Positions 40,701-53,019 of a DNA stretch of 64,000 bases are shown here, one piece after another (the stretch's first letter is position 1; each line of letters starts with the position of its first letter). The translations under genes and the position numbers were made by a program. Source of the DNA: Diplolepis rosae (lineage: Eukaryota > Arthropoda > Insecta > Hymenoptera > Diplolepididae); the NCBI GenBank assembly GCA_030998225.1, contig JAPYXD010000382.1:372001-436000 (forward strand), in the 5' to 3' direction. The notes under the pieces were generated by a model. It was given only the letters and a program-made list of their open reading frames with translations. It did no database searches and was not told where the DNA came from.

Positions 40701-43028
40701 ATCTGAAAATGCAAAAAATAACATTTACGAAATAATACAATACTAGACACGCTCCTATTAGCTTTAATTATATTAAGAGAGTACTGCAAGAAGATTTTTA
40801 ATCCTGAAGATGCGAAAAATAACATTTACGAATTAATACAATACTAGACTCGCTCGTATAAGCTTTAATTATTTTAGGACATTACCGCAAACCGATTTCT
40901 AATCCTAAAAACGCGAAATAGAGCATTTACCAATTAATGCAATACTGGACTAGCTCGTATTAGCTTTAATTATTTTAATACAGTACCGCAAGACGATATT
41001 TTAATCCTATAATGCGAAAAAAACATTGAAGAATTAACACAATATTAGACACGCTCGTATGAGCTGTAATCATATTAAGACAGTATGGCAAACCGATTTC
41101 TAATCCTTATAACGCGAAAAATAACATTTACGAATTAATACAATACTAGACTCGCCCGTGTAAGCTTTAATTATTTTAGGACATTACCGCAAACCCATTT
41201 CTAATCCTAAAAACGCGAAAAAGAACATTTACGGATTAATACAATACTAGACACGCTCCTATCAGCTGTAATTATATTAAGACTTTATCGCGAACCAATT
41301 TCTAATCCTTAAAGTGCGAGAAATAACATTTACGAATAATGACAATACTAGAATCGCACGTATTAGCTTTCCTTATATTAAATCAATACCTGAAGACGAT
41401 TTTTAATCATAAAGATACGAAAAATAACGTTTCCTAATTAATATTTACAATACTGGACTAGCTCGTATTAGCTTTAATTATATTAAGAGAGTACCGCAAG
41501 AAGATTTTTAATCCTGAAGATGCGAAAAATAACATTTACGAATTAATACAATACTAGACTCGCTCGTATAAGCTTTAATTATTTTAGGACATTACCGCAA
41601 ACCGAAATCAAATCCTAAAAACGCGAAATAGAGTATTTAACAAATAATACAATACTAGACTCACTGGTATTAGCTTTGACTATATTAAGACAGTACCGCA
41701 AGACAATACTTCAATCCAAGAATGCGAAAAAAACATTGAAGAATTAATACAATATTAGACACGCTCGTATCAGCTGTAATTATATTAAGACAGTACTGCA
41801 AACCAATTTCTAAATCTGAAAATGCGAAAAATAACATTTACGAATTAATACAATACTAGACTCGCTCGTGTATGCTTTAATTATTTTAGGACATTACCGC
41901 AAACCAATTTCTAATCCTAAAAACGCGAAAAAGAACATTTACGGATTAATACAATACTAAACACGCTCGCATCAGCTGTAATTATATTAAGACATTATCG
42001 CGAACCAATTTCTAATACTTAACGTGCGAGAAATAACATTTACGAATAATTACAATACTGGAATCGCACGTGTTAGCTTTCGTTATATTAAATCAGTACG
42101 TCAAGTCGATTTTTAATCATAAAAATACGAAAAATAACGTTTCCTAATTAATATTTACAATACTGGACTAGCTCGTATTAGCGTTAATTATTTTAAGAGA
42201 GTACTGCAAGACGATATTTCAATCCAAGATTGCGAAAAAAACATTGAAGAATTAATACAGTATTAGACACGCTCCTATGAGCTGTAATTATATTAAGACA
42301 GTATGGCAAACCGATTTCTAATCCTTAAAACGCGAAAAAGAACATTTACGAAATAATACAATACTAGACCCGCTCGTATCAGCTTTATTTATATAAAGAT
42401 AGTATCGCGAACCGATTTCTAATCCTTAAAGTGCGAGAAATAACATTTACGAATAATGACAATACTAGAATCGCACGTATTAGCTTTCCTTATATTAAAT
42501 CAATACCTGAAGACGATTTTTAATCATAAAGATACGAAAAATAACGTTTCCTAATTAATATTTACAATACTGGAATAGCTCGTATTAGCTTTAATTATGT
42601 TAAGAGAGTACTGCAAGACGATATTTCAATCCAAGATTGCGAAAAAAAACATTGAAGAATTAATATATTATTAGACACGCTCGTATGAACTGTAATTATA
42701 TTAAGACAGTATGGCAAACCGATTTCTAATCCTTAAAACGCGAAAAATAACATTTACGAAATAATACAATACTAGACTCGCTCGTGTAAGCTTTAATTAT
42801 TTTAGGACATTACCGCAAACCAATTTCTAATGCTAAAAACGCGAAAAAGAACATTTACGGATTAATACAATACTAGACACGCTCGTATCAGCTGTAATTA
42901 TATTAAGACATTATCGCGAACCAATTTCTAATACTTAACGTGCGAGAAATAACATTTACGAATAATTACAATACTGGAATCGCACGTGTTAGCTTTATTT
43001 ATATAAAGATAGTATCGCGAACCGATTC
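37700..43028 (+). repeat. Mosaic region inside Block III
   Basis: Still pure satellite, but without a steady HOR period. It mixes Block II/III modules (G monomer at 39530, K monomers near 39772 and 40073) with segments of Block I type: the CCATACTGG C monomer near 40230, a CGCCCGTGTAAGC A monomer near 41150 as at 9990, and the AATATATTATTAG E monomer near 42660, which is otherwise confined to Block I. A J/D hybrid at 40916-41016 marks one exchange point. The monomer at about 41.6 kb has a cluster of T-to-A differences. Confidence 0.75.
40916..41016 (+). repeat. J/D hybrid monomer
   Basis: It begins as J (AAATAGAGCATTTACC, ATGCAATACT) and continues as D (GGACTAGCTCGTATTAGC). It lacks the TTTA insertion because the front comes from J, so it is 101 bp. 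Confidence 0.82.
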
Positions 43029-43040
43029 CTAATCCTTAAA
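42940..43040 (+). repeat. Hybrid monomer where G-E-K-L are missing
   Basis: The left part is the pre-G type (TATATAAAGATAGTATCGCG, GATTCCTAATCC) and the right end is that of L (TTAAATCGCG). In other HOR copies the same two ends flank a G-E-K-L run, so about four monomers are absent here. The start is approximate. Confidence 0.75.
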
Positions 43041-45299
43041 TCGCGAAAAATAACATTTACGAAATAATACAATACTAGACACGCTCGTATCAGCTTTAAT
43101 TATATAAAGACAGTATCGCGAACCGATTTCTAATCCTTAACGTGCGAGAAATAACATTTACGAATAATTACAATACTGGAATCGCACGTGTTAGCTTGCA
43201 TTATATTAAATCAGTACCTCAAGACGATTTTTAATCATAAAAATACGAAAAATAACATTTACGAATTAATATTTACAATACTGGATTCGCTCGTATTAGC
43301 TTTAATTATATTAAGAGAGTACCGCAAGAAGATTTTTAATCCTGAAGATGCGAAAAATAACATTTACGAATTAATACAATACTAGACTCGCTCGTATAAG
43401 CTTTAATTATTTTAGGACATTACCGCAAACCGATTTCTAATCCTAAAAACGCGAAATAGAGCATTTACGTATTAATACAATACTAGACTCACTGGTATTA
43501 GCTTTCATTATATTAAGACAGTACCGCAAGACGATATTCCAATCCAAGAATGCGAAAAAAACATTGCAGAATTAATACAATATTAGACACGCTCGTATGA
43601 TCTGTAATTAAATTAAGACAGTATGGCAAACCGATTTCTAAACCTTAAAACCCGAACAATAACATTTACGAAATAATACAATACTAGACCCGCTCGTATC
43701 AGCTTTAATTATATAAAGACAGTATCGCGAACCGATTTCTAATCCTTAACGTGCGAGAAATAACATTTACGAATAATTACAATACTGGAATCGCACGCGT
43801 TAGCTTGCATTATATTAAATCAGTACGTCAAGTCGATTTTTAATCGTAAAAATACGAAAAATAACATTTACGAATTAATATTTACAATACTGGATTTGCT
43901 CGTATTAGTTTTAATTATATTAAGAGAGTACCGCAAGAAGAATTTTAATCCTAAAGATGCGAAAAATAAAATTTACGAATTAATACAATACTAGACTCGC
44001 TCGTATAAGCTTTAATTATATAAAGACAGTATCGCGAACGGATTTCTAATCCTTAACGTGCGAGAAATAACATTTACGAATAATTACAATACTAGAATCG
44101 CACGTATTAGCTTTCCTTATATTAAATCAATACCTTAATACGATTTTTAATCATAAAGATACGAAAAATAACGTTTCCTAATTAATATTTACAATACTAG
44201 ACTAGCTCGTATTAGCTTTAATTATGTTAAGAGAGTACTGCAAGACAATATTTCAATCCACGATTGCGAAAAAAACATTGAAGAATTAATACAGTATTAG
44301 ACACGCTCCTATGAGCTGTAATTATATTAAGACAGTATGGCAAACCGATTTCTAACCCTTAAAACGCGAAAAACAACATTTACGAAATAATACAATACTA
44401 GACACGCTCGTATCAGCTTTAGTTATATAAAGACAGTATCGCGAACCAATTTCTAATCCTTAAAGTGCGAGAAATAACATTTACGAATAATGACAATACT
44501 AGAATCGCACGTATTAGCTTTCCTTATATTAAATCAATACCTGAAGACGATTTTTAATCATAAAGATACGAAAAATAACGTTTCCTAATTAATATTTACA
44601 ATACTGGAATAGCTCGTATTAGCTTTAATTATGTTAAGAGAGTACTGCAAGACGATATTTCAATCCAAGATTGCGAAAAACAATGAAGAATTAATACAAT
44701 ATTAGACACGCTCGTATGAACTGTAATTATATTAAGACAGTATGGCAAACCGATTTCTAATCCTTAAAACGCGAAAAATAACATTTACGAAATAATACAA
44801 TACTAGACTCGCTCGTGTAAGCTTTAATTATTTTAGGACATTACCGCAAACCAATTTCTAATGCTAAAAACGCGAAAAAGAACATTTACGGATTAATACA
44901 ATACTAGACACGCTCGTATCAGCTGTAATTATATTAAGACATTATCGGGAAGCAATTTCTAATACTTAACGTGCGAGAAATAACATTTACGAATAATTAC
45001 AAAACTGGAATCGCACGTGTTAGCTTTCATTATATAAAGATAGTATCGCGAACCGATTCCTAATCCTTAAAAAGCGGAAAATAATATTTACTTTTTAATA
45101 CAATACTGGAGTCGCATGTATTAGCTCTAATTATATTAAGACAGTACCGCAAGACGATATTTTAATCCTTGAATGCGAAAAAAACATTGAAGAATTAATA
45201 AAATACTAGACACGCTCGTATCAGCTGTAATTATATTAAGACAGTATTGCAAACAAATATCTAAATCTCAAATAGCAAAAAATAATATTTGCGAATTAA

Positions 45300-45705
45300 T
45301 ACAATACTAGACTCGCTCGCATAAGCTTTAATAATTTTCGGACAGTACCGCAGTCTCATTTCTAATCCTAAAAACGCGAAGAATAACATTTACGGATTAA
45401 TAAAATACCGCACTCGCTGGTATGAGCTTTAGTTATTTTAGGACAGAACCGCGAACCGATTTCTAATCCCTAAATCGCGAAAAATAACATTTACGAAATA
45501 ATACAATACTAGACTCGCTCGCATAAGCTTTAATAATTTTCGGACAGTACCGCAGTCTCATTTCTAATCCTAAAAACGCGAAAAATAACATTTACGGATT
45601 AATACAATACCGCACTCGCTGGTATAAGCTTTAGTTATTTTAGGACAGTACCGCGAACCGATTTCTAATCCTTAAATCGCGAAAAATAACATTTACGAAA
45701 TAATA
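45300..45705 (+). repeat. Duplicated K-L monomer pair
   Basis: The K landmark ACTCGCTCGCATAAGC followed by GCAGTCTCATTTC occurs twice here, 202 bp apart (about 45307 and 45509), each time followed by an L monomer with CCGCACTCGCTGGTA. Other Block III copies have a single K-L pair at this point. The extra 202 bp accounts exactly for the 2636-bp length of this HOR copy against 2434 bp for its neighbours. Confidence 0.88.
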
Positions 45706-47743
45706 CAATACTAGACACGCTCGTATCAGCTTTAATTATATAAAGACAGTATCGCGAACCGATTTCTAATCCTTAACGTGCGAGAAATAACATTTACGAA
45801 TAATTACAATACTGGAATCGCACGTGTTAGCTTGCATTATATTAAATCAGTACCTCAAGACGATTTTTAAACATAAAAATACGAAAAATAACATTTACGA
45901 ATTAATATTTACAATACTGGATTCGCTCGTATTAGCTTTAATTATATTAAGAGAGTACCGCAAGAAGATTTTTAATCCTGAAGATGCGAAAAATAACATT
46001 TACGAATTAATACAATACTAGACTCGCTCGTATAAGCTTTAATTATTTTAGGACATTACCGCAAACCGATTTCTAATCCTAAAAACGCGAAATAGAGCAT
46101 TTACGTATTAATACAATACTAGACTCACTGGTATTAGCTTTCATTATATTAAGACAGTACCGCAAGACGATATTTTAATCCTTGAATGCGAAAAAAACAT
46201 TGAAGAATTAATACAATATTAGACACGCTCGTATGAGCTGTAATTATATTAAGACAGTATGGCAAACCGATTTCTAAACCTTAAAACCCGAACAATAACA
46301 TTTACGAAATAATACAATACTAGACCCGCTCGTATCAGCTTTAATTATATAAAGACAGTATCGCGAACCGATTTCTAATCCTTAACGTGCGAGAAATAAC
46401 ATTTACGAATAATTACAATACTGGAATCGCACGCGTTAGCTTGCATTATATTAAATCAGTACGTCAAGTCGATTTTTAATCGTAAAAATACGAAAAATAA
46501 CATTTACGAATTAATATTTACAATACTGGATTTGCTCGTATTAGTTTTAATTATATTAAGAGAGTACCGCAAGAAGAATTTTAATCCTAAAGATGCGAAA
46601 AATAAAATTTACGAATTAATACAATACTAGACTCGCTCGTATAAGCTTTAATTATATAAAGACAGTATCGCGAACGGATTTCTAATCCTTAACGTGCGAG
46701 AAATAACATTTACGAATAATTACAATACTAGAATCGCACGTATTAGCTTTCCTTATATTAAATCAATACCTTAATACGATTTTTAATCATAAAGATACGA
46801 AAAATAACGTTTCCTAATTAATATTTACAATACTAGACTAGCTCGTATTAGCTTTAATTATGTTAAGAGAGTACTGCAAGACAATATTTCAATCCACGAT
46901 TGCGAAAAAAACATTGAAGAATTAATACAGTATTAGACACGATCCTATGAGCTGTAATTATATTAAGACAGTATGGCAAACCGATATCTAACCCTTAAAA
47001 CGCGAAAAACAACATTTACGAAATAATACAATACTAGACACGCTCGTATCAGCTTTAGTTATATAAAGACAGTATCGCGAACCAATTTCTAATCCTTAAA
47101 GTGCGAGAAATAACATTTACGAATAATGACAATACTAGAATCGCACGTATTAGCTTTCCTTATATTAAATCAATACCTGAAGACGATTTTTAATCATAAA
47201 GATACGAAAAATAACGTTTCCTAATTAATATTTACAATACTGGAATAGCTCGTATTAGCTTTAATTATGTTAAGAGAGTACTGCAAGACGATATTTCAAT
47301 CCAAGATTGCGAAAAACAATGAAGAATTAATACAATATTAGACACGCTCGTATGAGCTGTAATTATATTAAGACAGTATGGCAAACCGATTTCTAATCCT
47401 TAAAACGCGAACAATAACATTTACGAAATAATACAATACTAGACTCGCTCGTGTAAGCTTTAATTATTTTAGGACATTACCGCAAACCAATTTCTAATCC
47501 TAAAAACGCGAAAAAGAACATTTACGGATTAATACAATACTAGACACGCTCGTATCAGCTGTAATTATATTAAGACATTATCGCGAACCAATTTCTAAGA
47601 CTTAACGTGCGAGAAATAACATTTACGAATAATTACAATACTGGAATCGCACGTGTTAGCTTTCATTATATAAAGATAGTATCGCGAACCGATTCCTAAT
47701 CCTTAAAAAGCGAAAAATAATATTTACGTTTTAATACAATACT

Positions 47744-50177
47744 GGAGTCGCATGTATTAGCTCTAATTATATTAAGACAGTACCGCAAGACGATATTTTA
47801 ATCCTTGAATGCGAAAAAAACATTGAAGAATTAATAAAATACTAGACACGCTCGTATCAGCTGTAATTATATTAAGACAGTATTGCAAACCAATTTCTAA
47901 ATCTGAAAATGCAAAAAATAATATTTACGAATTAATACAATACTAGACTCGCTCGCATAAGCTTTAATAATTTTCGGACAGTACCGCAGTCTCATTTCTA
48001 ATCCTAAAAACGCGAAAAATAACATTTACGGATTAATACAATACCGCACTCGCTGGTATAAGCTTTAGTTATTTTAGGACAGAACCGCGAACCGATTTCT
48101 AATCCCTAAATCGCGAAAAATAACATTTACGAAATAATACAATACTAGACACGCTCGTATCAGCTTTAATTATATAAAGACAGTATCGCGAACCGATTTC
48201 TAATCCTTAACGTGCGAGAAATAACATTTACGAATAATTACAATACTGGAATCGCACGTGTTAGCTTGCATTATATTAAATCAGTACGTCAAGTCGATTT
48301 TTAATCATAAAAATACGAAAAATAACATTTACGAATTAATATTTACAATACTGGATTCGCTCGTATTAGCTTTAATTATATTAAGAGAGTACCGCAAGAA
48401 GATTTTTAATCCTGAAGATGCGAAAAATAACATTTACGAATTAATACAATACTAGACTCGCTCGTATAAGCTTTAATTATTTTAGGACATTACCGCAAAC
48501 CGATTTCTAATCCTAAAAACGCGAAATAGAGCATTTACGTATTAATACAATACTAGAATCGCTGGTATTAGCTTTCATTATATTAAGACAGTACCGCAAG
48601 ACGATATTCCAATCCAAGAATGCGAAAAAAACATTGCAGAATTAATACAATATTAGACACGCTCGTATGATCTGTAATTAAATTAAGACAGTATGGCAAA
48701 CCGATTTCTAAACCTTAAAACCCGAACAATAACATTTACGAAATAATACAATACTAGACCCGCTCGTATCAGCTTTAATTATATAAAGACAGTATCGCGA
48801 ACCGATTTCTAATCCTTAACGTGCGAGAAATAACATTTACGAATAATTACAATACTGGAATCGCACGCGTTAGCTTGCATTATATTAAATCAGTACGTCA
48901 AGTCGATTTTTAATCGTAAAAATACGAAAAATAACATTTACGAATTAATATTTACAATACTGGATTTGCTCGTATTAGTTTTAATTATATTAAGAGAGTA
49001 CCGCAAGAAGAATTTTAATCCTAAAGATGCGAAAAATAAAATTTACGAATTAATACAATACTAGACTCGCTCGTATAAGCTTTAATTATATAAAGACAGT
49101 ATCGCGAACGGATTTCTAATCCTTAACGTGCGAGAAATAACATTTACGAATAATTACAATACTAGAATCGCACGTATTAGCTTTCCTTATATTAAATCAA
49201 TACCTTAATACGATTTTTAATCATAAAGATACGAAAAATAACGTTTCCTAATTAATATTTACAATACTGGACTAGCTCGTATTAGCTTTAATTATGTTAA
49301 GAGAGTACTGCAAGACAATATTTCAATCCACGATTGCGAAAAAAACATTGAAGAATTAATACAGTATTAGACACGCTCCTATGAGCTGTAATTATATTAA
49401 GACAGTATGGCAAACCGATTACTAATCCTTAAAACGCGAAAAAGAACATTTACGAAATAATACAATACTAGACCCGCTCGTATCAGCTTTATTTATATAA
49501 AGACAGTATCGCGAACCAATTTCTAATCCTTAAAGTGCGAGAAATAACATTTACGAAAAATGACAATACTAGAATCGCACATATTAGCTTTCCTTATATT
49601 AAATCAATACCTGAAGACGATTTTTAATCATAAAGATACGAAAAATAACGTTTCCTAATTAATATTTACAATACTGGAATAGCTCGTATTAGCTTTAATT
49701 ATGTTAAGAGAGTACTGCAAGACGATATTTCAATCCAAGATTGCGAAAAACAATGAAGAATTAATACAATATTAGACACGCTCGTATGAGCTGTAATTAT
49801 ATTAAGACAGTATGGCAAACCGATTTCTAATCCTTAAAACGCGAAAAATAACATTTACGAAATAATACAATACTAGACTCGCTCGTGTAAGCTTTAATTA
49901 TTTTAGGACATTACCGCAAACCAATTTCTAATCCTAAAAACGCGAAAAAGAACATTTACGGATTAATACAATACTAGACACGCTCGTATCAGCTGTAATT
50001 ATATTAAGACATTATCGCGAACCAATTTCTAATACTTAACGTGCGAGAAATAACATTTACGAATAATTACAATACTGGAATCGCACGTGTTAGCTTTCAT
50101 TATATAAAGATAGTATCGCGAACCGATTCCTAATCCTTAAAAAGCGAAAAATAATATTTACGTTTTAATGCAATACT
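47744..50177 (+). repeat. Block III 24-mer, clean copy 1
   Basis: This is a 2434-bp unit in a register set by the G landmark GGAGTCGCAT. It holds G, E, K, L, F, a C-H pair (48258), I, J, an E-like monomer, F, the marked C and H-like monomers (48912), then C', D and E monomers, and A, B and C monomers before the next G. It matches the following unit nearly base for base where compared. One difference is that the C monomer at 48258 reads CGTCAAGTCGATTTTTAATC where the equivalent at 50692 reads CTCAAGACGATTTTTAAAC. Confidence 0.83.
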
Positions 50178-52611
50178 GGAGTCGCATGTATTAGCTCTAA
50201 TTATATTAAGACAGTACCGCAAGACGATATTTTAATCCTTGAATGCGAAAAAAACATTGAAGAATTAATAAAATACTAGACACGCTCGTATCAGCTGTAA
50301 TTATATTAAGACAGTATTGCAAACCAATTTCTAAATCTGAAAATGCAAAAAATAATATTTACGAATTAATACAATACTAGACTCTCTCGCATAAGCTTTA
50401 ATAATTTTCGGACAGTACCGCAGTCTCATTTCTAATCCTAAAAACGCGAAAAATAATATTTAAGGATTATTACAATACCGCACTCGCTGGTATAAGCTTT
50501 AGTTATTTTAGGACAGAACCGCGAACCGATTTCTAATCCCTAAATCGCGAAAAATAACATTTACGAAATAATACAATACTAGACACGCTCGTATCAGCTT
50601 TAATTATATAAAGACAGTATCGCGAACCGATTTCTAATCCTTAACGTGCGAGAAATAACATTTACGAATAATTACAATACTGGAATCGCACGTGTTAGCT
50701 TGCATTATATTAAATCAGTACCTCAAGACGATTTTTAAACATAAAAATACGAAAAATAACATTTACGAATTAATATTTACAATATTGGATTCGCTCGTAT
50801 TAGCTTTAATTATATTAAGAGAGTACCGCAAGAAGATTTTTAATCCTGAAGATGCGAAAAATAACATTTACGAATTAATACAATACTAGACTCGCTCGTA
50901 TAAGCTTTAGTTGTTTTAGGACATTACCGCAAACCGATTTCTAATCCTAAAAACGCGAAATAGAGCATTTACGTATTAATACAATACTAGACTCACTGGT
51001 ATTAGCTTTCATTATATTAAGACAGTACCGCAAGACGATATTCCAATCCAAGAATGCGAAAAAAACATTGCAGAATTAATACAATATTAGACACGCTCGT
51101 ATGATCTGTAATTATATTAAGACAGTATGGCAAACCGATTTCTAATTCTTAAAACGCGAACAATAACATTTACGCAATAATACAATACTAGACCCGCTCG
51201 TATCAGCTTTAATTATATAAAGACAGTATCGCGAACCGATTTCTAATCCTTAACGTGCGAGAAATAACATTTACGAATAATTACAATACTGGAATCGCAC
51301 GCGTTAGCTTGCATTATATTAAATCAGTACGTCAAGTCGATTTTTAATCGTAAAAATACGAAAAATAACATTTACGAATTAATATTTACAATACTGGATT
51401 TGCTCGTATTAGTTTTAATTATATTAAGAGAGTACCGCAAGAAGAATTTTAATCCTAAAGATGCGAAAAATAAAATTTACGAATTAATACAATACTAGAC
51501 TCGCTCGTATAAGCTTTAATTATATAAAGACAGTATCGCGAACGGATTTCTAATCCTTAAAGTGCGAGAAATAACATTTACGAATAATTACAAAACTAGA
51601 ATGGCACGTATTAGCTGTCCTTATATTAAATAAATACCTTAAGACGATTTTTAATCATAAAGATACGAAAAATAACGTTTCCTAATTAATATTTACAATA
51701 CTGGACTAGCTCGTATTAGCGTTAATTATTTTAAGACAGTACTGCAAGACAATATTTCAATCCACGATTGCGAAAAAAACATTGAAGAATTAATACAGTA
51801 TTAGACACGCTCCTATGAGCTGTAATTATATTAAGACAGTATGGCAAACCGATTACTAATCCTTAAAACGCGAAAAAGAACATTTACGAAATAATACAAT
51901 ACTAGACCCGCTCGTATCAGCTTTATTTATATAAAGACAGTATCGCGAACCAATTTCTAATCCTTAAAGTGCGAGAAATAACATTTACGAATAATGACAA
52001 TACTAGAATCGCACGTATTAGCTTTCCTTATATTAAATCAATACCTGAAGACGATTTTTAATCATAAAGATACGAAAAATAACGTTTCCTAATTAATATT
52101 TACAATACTGGAATAGCTCGTATTAGCTTTAATTATGTTAAGAGAGTACTGCAAGACGATATTTCAATCCAAGATTGCGAAAAACATTGAAGAATTAATA
52201 CAATATTAGACACGCTCGTATGAACTGTAATTATATTAAGACAGTATGGCAAACCGATTTCTAATCCTTAAAACGCGAAAAATAACATTTACGAAATAAT
52301 ACAATACTAGACTCGCTCGTGTATGCTTTAATTATTTTAGGACATTACCGCAAACCAATTTCTAATCCTAAAAACGCGAAAAAGAACATTTACGGATTAA
52401 TACAATACTAGACACGCTCGTATCAGCTGTAATTATATTAAGACATTATCGCGAACCAATTTCTAAGACTTAACGTGCGAGAAATAACATTTACGAATAA
52501 TTACAATACTGGAATCGCACGTGTTAGCTTTCATTATATAAAGATAGTATCGCGAACCGATTCCTAATCCTTAAAAAGCGAAAAATAATATTTACGTTTT
52601 AATACAATACT
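50178..52611 (+). repeat. Block III 24-mer, clean copy 2
   Basis: This is a second 2434-bp unit in the same register and order as the one before. Small private differences include a K-L joint reading AATATTTAAGGATTATTAC near 50460, and a C' monomer near 51600 reading ATGGCACG and TAAATACCTTAAG, a form seen also near 23690 in Block II. Confidence 0.83.
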
Positions 52612-53019
52612 GGAGTCGCATGTATTAGCTCTAATTATATTAAGACAGTACCGCAAGACGATATTTTAATCCTTGAATGCGAAAAAAACATTGAAGAATT
52701 AATAAAATACTAGACACGCTCGTATCAGCTGTAATTATATTAAGACAGTATTGCAAACCAATTTCTAAATCTGAAAATGCAAAAAATAATATTTACGAAT
52801 TAATACAATACTAGACTCACTCGCATAAGCTTTAATAATTTTCGGACAGTACCGCAGTCTCATTTCTAATCCTAAAAACGCGAAGAATAACATTTACGGA
52901 TTAATAAAATACCGCACTCGCTGGTATAAGCTTTAGTTATTTTAGGACAGAACCGCGAACCGATTTCTAATCCCTAAATCGCGAAAAATAACATTTACGA
53001 AATAATACAATACTAGACA

